Positions 4,747-7,534 of a stretch of 7,534 nucleotides of DNA are shown in pieces (position 1 is the stretch's first letter; the number at the start of each line of letters is the position of its first letter). The stretch is from NCBI GenBank assembly GCA_002421565.1, contig DIKC01000057.1:1-7534 (forward strand), read 5' to 3'. The notes under the pieces are model-generated. The model did not search any database, was not told the origin of the DNA, and worked only from the letters and a program-made list of their open reading frames with translations. Both the position numbers and the translations under genes were made by a program. Origin of the DNA: Desulfobulbaceae bacterium UBA5628 (lineage in GTDB: Bacteria > Desulfobacterota > Desulfobulbia > Desulfobulbales > Desulfurivibrionaceae).

Positions 4747-6387
4747 TCAGGGGGTGTTGTAGATGTAGCCTCGGTCGGGGGGGAGTTCCACCAGTTCGGC
4801 GAGGAGTTTTTCCACATGGGCCGCGAAGCCGGCCCCGGCCCCTTCGTACATGTTGAAGGCAATGTGGGCCCCGGCCTTTTCCAGGGCGTTGGCTTCGTCC
4901 GGGAATTGGGCCAGGGCGGCCACGTAGCCGTCGAAGCCGGCGGCCTTGAGTTGTTGCAGGGCGTAGAGGTTGGCGTGGTGGAGAGGCATGGCCAGGAGCA
5001 CCATCCGCAGGCTGCCGTGCCGCGCCCGATTCCAGAAATCGGAGTCGGTGGCGTCGCCCTGGATCACCCGCCTCCCCTTGGTCTGGTGTTCCGCCACCTT
5101 GTCGCCGTTGCTTTCGATTCCCGCCACCACATCCCCGAACTGGCCGACAATGTAATCGTAAGCGCCGCTGCCGATCCGGCCCATCCCGAAAATCGCCACC
5201 TTGGCGTCGCCCAAGTGAATGGGCTGCTCTTCCGGCAGCCGTTCGCAGGATTCAAAGCGTTGCAGGAAATTGTGGAGACGGCTGTAAATGGTGTGGGCCG
5301 CCTGGTTGATGGGGGCGGCGGCGACAAAGGAGATAGCCAGGGCAATGGCGATAATCAGCATCCAGGATTGCGCCATCCAGCCGTTGCTCACCCCCACCGC
5401 CCCCACGATCAGGCCGAATTCGCTGTAGCTGGCCAGACTCATGGAAGCGAGAAAAGACGATCTGGCCCGCAACCGCAGGCGGGTAAGGAGGGCAAAAAAG
5501 AGGGCGGTTTTCAGCGGCAGCAGCAGCACCAGGAAACAGGCAATGCCGAAATCCGCCGGCCGGGGCAGGCCGGTTAGGCCGATCTGAAGGAAAAAACCGA
5601 CCAGGAAAAGTTCCTTCAGGCTGAACAGGGTGTCGGAAATTTCCGAGGCCCGTTTGTTGTTGGCCAGCAGCATCCCCAGGGCCAGGGCGCCGAGATCGGG
5701 TTTCAGCCCCACCATGTCGAAGGAGGCGACCCCCAGGGCGAGGGCAGAAAAGAGGCCGAACATGGGCAGCAATTCGCCGTGGCCGCAGCGGTTGAGGATG
5801 TAATAGATCACCGGCCGCAGGAGGATGAAGGCCGCGATCAGGGGAATGGCCCAGAGAGAGGGCAGCTTGCCGGTGGAAGCGGTGAGAAAGAGGACCGCGA
5901 AAATGTCCTGCATAATCAGGATGCCGATGGCGGTGCGGCCGTGGAGAGAGAGCATTTCCCCCTTTTCCTCCAGGATTTTCACCGCAAAGACGGTACTGGA
6001 AAAGCTCAAGGCAAAGGCGATCAGCATCGCCCGGCCCAGGCCGGCATCGCTGAAGGCGGTAATTCCGGCCGCCCCCAGGAAGGCGAAAAGCAGCCCGAAG
6101 AGCATCACCGTAATTACCCCGTGAACCGAGGCCCCGGCCCAGACCTCGGTCTTGAGCAGGCTCTTGATTTTGAGCTTGAGGCCGATGGTAAAAAGCAGCA
6201 GGGTGACCCCCAGATCGGCGATGGTCTTGATAGTATCGTCGGTGTGGATGCCCAGACCGTGAAAGACAAAGCCGGCGGCCAGGAAGCCGACCAGGGGCGG
6301 CAATCCAACCTGGCGGGCAAGAAACCCCAGAAGAAAGGCGACCGAAAGGGTGACCGGATAAGCGGCGACAACCGAATGGGGGTCCAT
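4747..6387 (-). CDS. Kef-type monovalent cation:proton antiporter (CPA2) with C-terminal RCK_N domain
   Basis: This 546-residue inner-membrane antiporter should exchange K+ (or Na+) for H+. Residues 1-365 hold about 12 hydrophobic segments of the CPA2 exchanger, with the Kef-type marks LLLFTIGLKLKIKSL (63-77), SFSSTVFAVKILEEKGE (128-144) and the buried acidic pair IMQD (158-161). After a cytoplasmic linker, residues about 395-515 form one Rossmann RCK_N (TrkA-N) domain: KVAIFGMGRIGSG (396-408), the strand-2 acid E425 and GDATDSD (444-450), which should bind NAD(H) or another nucleotide to gate transport. It is shorter than KefC (about 620) and closer in size to YbaL. No KefF/KefG-like ancillary subunit is visible nearby. 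GAGGAGAAAG precedes the ATG directly. The gene starts 10 bases after the ABC permease stop and ends at a terminator, so it is the last gene of that operon. Confidence 0.93.
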   Translation of the reverse strand: MDPHSVVAAYPVTLSVAFLLGFLARQVGLPPLVGFLAAGFVFHGLGIHTDDTIKTIADLGVTLLLFTIGLKLKIKSLLKTEVWAGASVHGVITVMLFGLLFAFLGAAGITAFSDAGLGRAMLIAFALSFSSTVFAVKILEEKGEMLSLHGRTAIGILIMQDIFAVLFLTASTGKLPSLWAIPLIAAFILLRPVIYYILNRCGHGELLPMFGLFSALALGVASFDMVGLKPDLGALALGMLLANNKRASEISDTLFSLKELFLVGFFLQIGLTGLPRPADFGIACFLVLLLPLKTALFFALLTRLRLRARSSFLASMSLASYSEFGLIVGAVGVSNGWMAQSWMLIIAIALAISFVAAAPINQAAHTIYSRLHNFLQRFESCERLPEEQPIHLGDAKVAIFGMGRIGSGAYDYIVGQFGDVVAGIESNGDKVAEHQTKGRRVIQGDATDSDFWNRARHGSLRMVLLAMPLHHANLYALQQLKAAGFDGYVAALAQFPDEANALEKAGAHIAFNMYEGAGAGFAAHVEKLLAELVELPPDRGYIYNTP

Positions 6388-6397
6388 CTTTCTCCTC

Positions 6398-7249
6398 TTA
6401 GCGATGCGCGAGGCGTTTGATTACCAAGGAAACCAGATAAGCCAGGCCCGCCACCATGATGATGGTCGGGCCGCTGGGCAGATCGTACTGAAAACTGATC
6501 ATTAGCCCGATGGTGACAAAGATCAGGCAACCGCAGGTGGCGCCCACCATCATCTGCCGAAGGGTGCTGGCCCAAGACCCGGCCACTGCCGCCGGCAGGG
6601 TGAGCAGGGCGATGACCATCACGATCCCCACCACCCGCACCAGCAACACCACGGTGAGAGCGGTGAGGCAGAGCAGAAGCAGGATGTAAAGATCGGTCCG
6701 CAGGCCGCGCAACCGGGCGAATTCCTCATCGAAACAGACCGCCAGCAGTTGGTGATAAAAAAGGCCGGCCACGGTCAGCACCAGCAGATCGAGGCCGATC
6801 ACCAACCAGAGGTCGGTCTTCGAAAGGAGCAGGATATTGCCGAAGAGATAGCTCATCGGCTCGACATAGCCGGGGGTCTTGGCGATGAAGAGCAGTCCGG
6901 TCGCCATCCCCACCGCCCAGAGAGCGCCGATCACCGTGTCCTCCCGCTGCTTGGCGTGCAAGCTGACCAGGCCGATGATCAGGGCCGCCAGCAGGGCCGC
7001 GATTACCGCCCCGAACATGGGATCGAACCAGGCCAGACCCACCTTTTTCTGGAGATACAAACCGGCCCCGATCCCGCCCAGGACGCAGTGGGCAATGGCC
7101 CCGGCCAGATAGCTGATCCGGCGGGCCACCACGTAGGTGCCGACCACCCCGAAAGAAATGCTGGCCAAAGCTCCGACCAGGAAGGCATAGCGGAAAAAGG
7201 GAATATCCGGGTGGCGCAGGGCCTCGAGGAAGGCAGCAAAATCAATCAT
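6398..7249 (-). CDS. znuB: Zinc/manganese-type ABC transporter permease (ABC-3 family, ZnuB-like)
   Basis: This 283-residue inner-membrane permease of the ABC-3 family has about 8 hydrophobic segments and the family's usual length. It would form the metal channel of an uptake ABC importer (Zn2+, Mn2+ or Fe2+) fed by a periplasmic binding protein. Recognisable segments are VGTYVVARRISYLAGAIAHC (about 36-55), with the conserved His before the G-x-G stretch, and VRVVGIVMVIALLTLPAAVA, typical of ZnuB/MntC proteins. GGAGG lies 8 bases before the ATG. The ATPase gene overlaps it by 8 bases (ATGATTGA), so the two are translated together, and the antiporter follows 10 bases later. The metal cannot be read from the permease alone; zinc is the default guess for this layout. 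The binding-protein gene, if present in the operon, would lie beyond the right edge. Confidence 0.88.
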   Translation of the reverse strand: MIDFAAFLEALRHPDIPFFRYAFLVGALASISFGVVGTYVVARRISYLAGAIAHCVLGGIGAGLYLQKKVGLAWFDPMFGAVIAALLAALIIGLVSLHAKQREDTVIGALWAVGMATGLLFIAKTPGYVEPMSYLFGNILLLSKTDLWLVIGLDLLVLTVAGLFYHQLLAVCFDEEFARLRGLRTDLYILLLLCLTALTVVLLVRVVGIVMVIALLTLPAAVAGSWASTLRQMMVGATCGCLIFVTIGLMISFQYDLPSGPTIIMVAGLAYLVSLVIKRLAHR

Positions 7250-7534
7250 GGCGGCACCCTCCCGGATTTCCCTTGCAGTCGTGATCGTGGCGGATCATGG
7301 CCACGTCGCCGCCGTAGAGTTCCTGGATCATTTGGCCGGAAAGCTCGGAGGTGGGATGGATCGCCACCCGCCGGTTGACGCAGGCGATACTCCGGAAAAA
7401 GCTGGAAGCAAAGCCCACGTCATGGGTGACCACCAGGATGGTCTTTTCCCGGTTAAGCTCGGCCAGAAGGGCAAAAAGGTTCTGCTCGGTCGAACGGTCG
7501 ATATTGGCGGTGGGTTCGTCGAGAAGGAGGATGT
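7242..7534 (-). CDS. znuC: Metal ABC transporter ATP-binding protein (ZnuC-like), C-terminal part only
   Basis: Only the last ~96 codons are in the window; the P-loop and signature motif lie beyond the right edge. Visible parts are the Walker B and D-loop ILLLDEPTANID, the H-loop Thr-His (TILVVTHDVGFASSFF), and the ABC-3-associated ending with IHPTSELSGQMIQELYGG. These identify the cytoplasmic ATPase that powers metal uptake with the adjoining permease. The last 17 residues (RHDHDCKGNPGGCRHD and the preceding Ile) are rich in His, Cys and Asp and could sense or bind the transported metal; tails of this kind are known in zinc/manganese ATPases. Its stop overlaps the permease start by 8 bases. 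Confidence 0.88.
   Translation of the reverse strand, partial: ILLLDEPTANIDRSTEQNLFALLAELNREKTILVVTHDVGFASSFFRSIACVNRRVAIHPTSELSGQMIQELYGGDVAMIRHDHDCKGNPGGCRHD

Noticed and set aside
4723..5577. Long open frame on the + strand (284 codons) opposite the antiporter gene
   Set aside because: It is a Gly/His/Gln-rich shadow of the antisense codon bias. The - strand frame is a clear Kef-type protein with intact motifs across this stretch.
5779..6420. Long open frame on the + strand (213 codons) opposite the antiporter N-terminus
   Set aside because: Low-complexity charged sequence with no recognisable motif, fully antisense to well-conserved membrane segments.
1..7534. Transposase, integrase, CRISPR array, tRNA or phage genes that would mark a mobile or defence island
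   Set aside because: None was recognised on either strand. The only mobile-type element is the vapBC pair.

Overview
The window is about 7.5 kb of GC-rich, tightly packed bacterial DNA from a Gram-negative organism. The evidence is a periplasmic adaptor/outer-membrane-factor remnant, a CPA2 antiporter and good Shine-Dalgarno sites. The Crp/Fnr regulator, the four-cysteine small protein beside a DOMON-like protein, and the shikimate-kinase-like protein all resemble sets I associate with Geobacter/Desulfuromonas-type bacteria. That placement is inference from memory, not from a search.

Left block (about 1-2210, all on the - strand, listed in transcription order): a TetR-type repressor gene with a near-consensus promoter and a 9-bp-arm palindromic operator; an apparent efflux gene that overlaps it; a Crp/Fnr-family regulator; and the first 33 codons of an NADPH-dependent FMN reductase/flavodoxin-like protein. 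This looks like a decayed RND multidrug-efflux operon. The tetR frame is broken by an apparent single-base loss. The efflux gene is an in-frame chimera: the N-terminal third of a periplasmic adaptor joined to the last ~75 residues of a NodT/OprM-type outer membrane factor. The pump gene that normally lies between them is gone.

Middle block (2240-3495, + strand): three closely linked genes encode a 57-residue four-cysteine protein, a DOMON-like protein (start/stop overlap TGATG) and a shikimate-kinase-like P-loop kinase whose Walker A Ser/Thr is replaced by Gly. They diverge from tetR across a short shared control region that holds the operator.

Right block (about 3299-7534, all on the - strand, listed in transcription order): the end of a zinc/manganese-type ABC ATPase, its ABC-3 permease and a Kef-type monovalent cation:proton antiporter with an RCK domain form one overlapping or closely spaced unit, closed by a clear intrinsic terminator (4718-4742). 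Beyond the terminator, with its own AT-rich control region, lies a VapBC (MvpAT-like) toxin-antitoxin pair. One codon after the vapC stop, in the same frame, a DEDDh 3'-5' exonuclease begins at a TTG. Its frame then runs about 200 bases into the antisense of the kinase gene, probably because of a C-homopolymer frameshift.

No rRNA, tRNA, CRISPR array, insertion sequence or prophage is visible. No stretch longer than 300 bases lacks a gene. The points most worth checking are the efflux-operon deletion scar, the tetR frameshift, the coupled PIN-toxin/exonuclease arrangement and the variant P-loop of the kinase.
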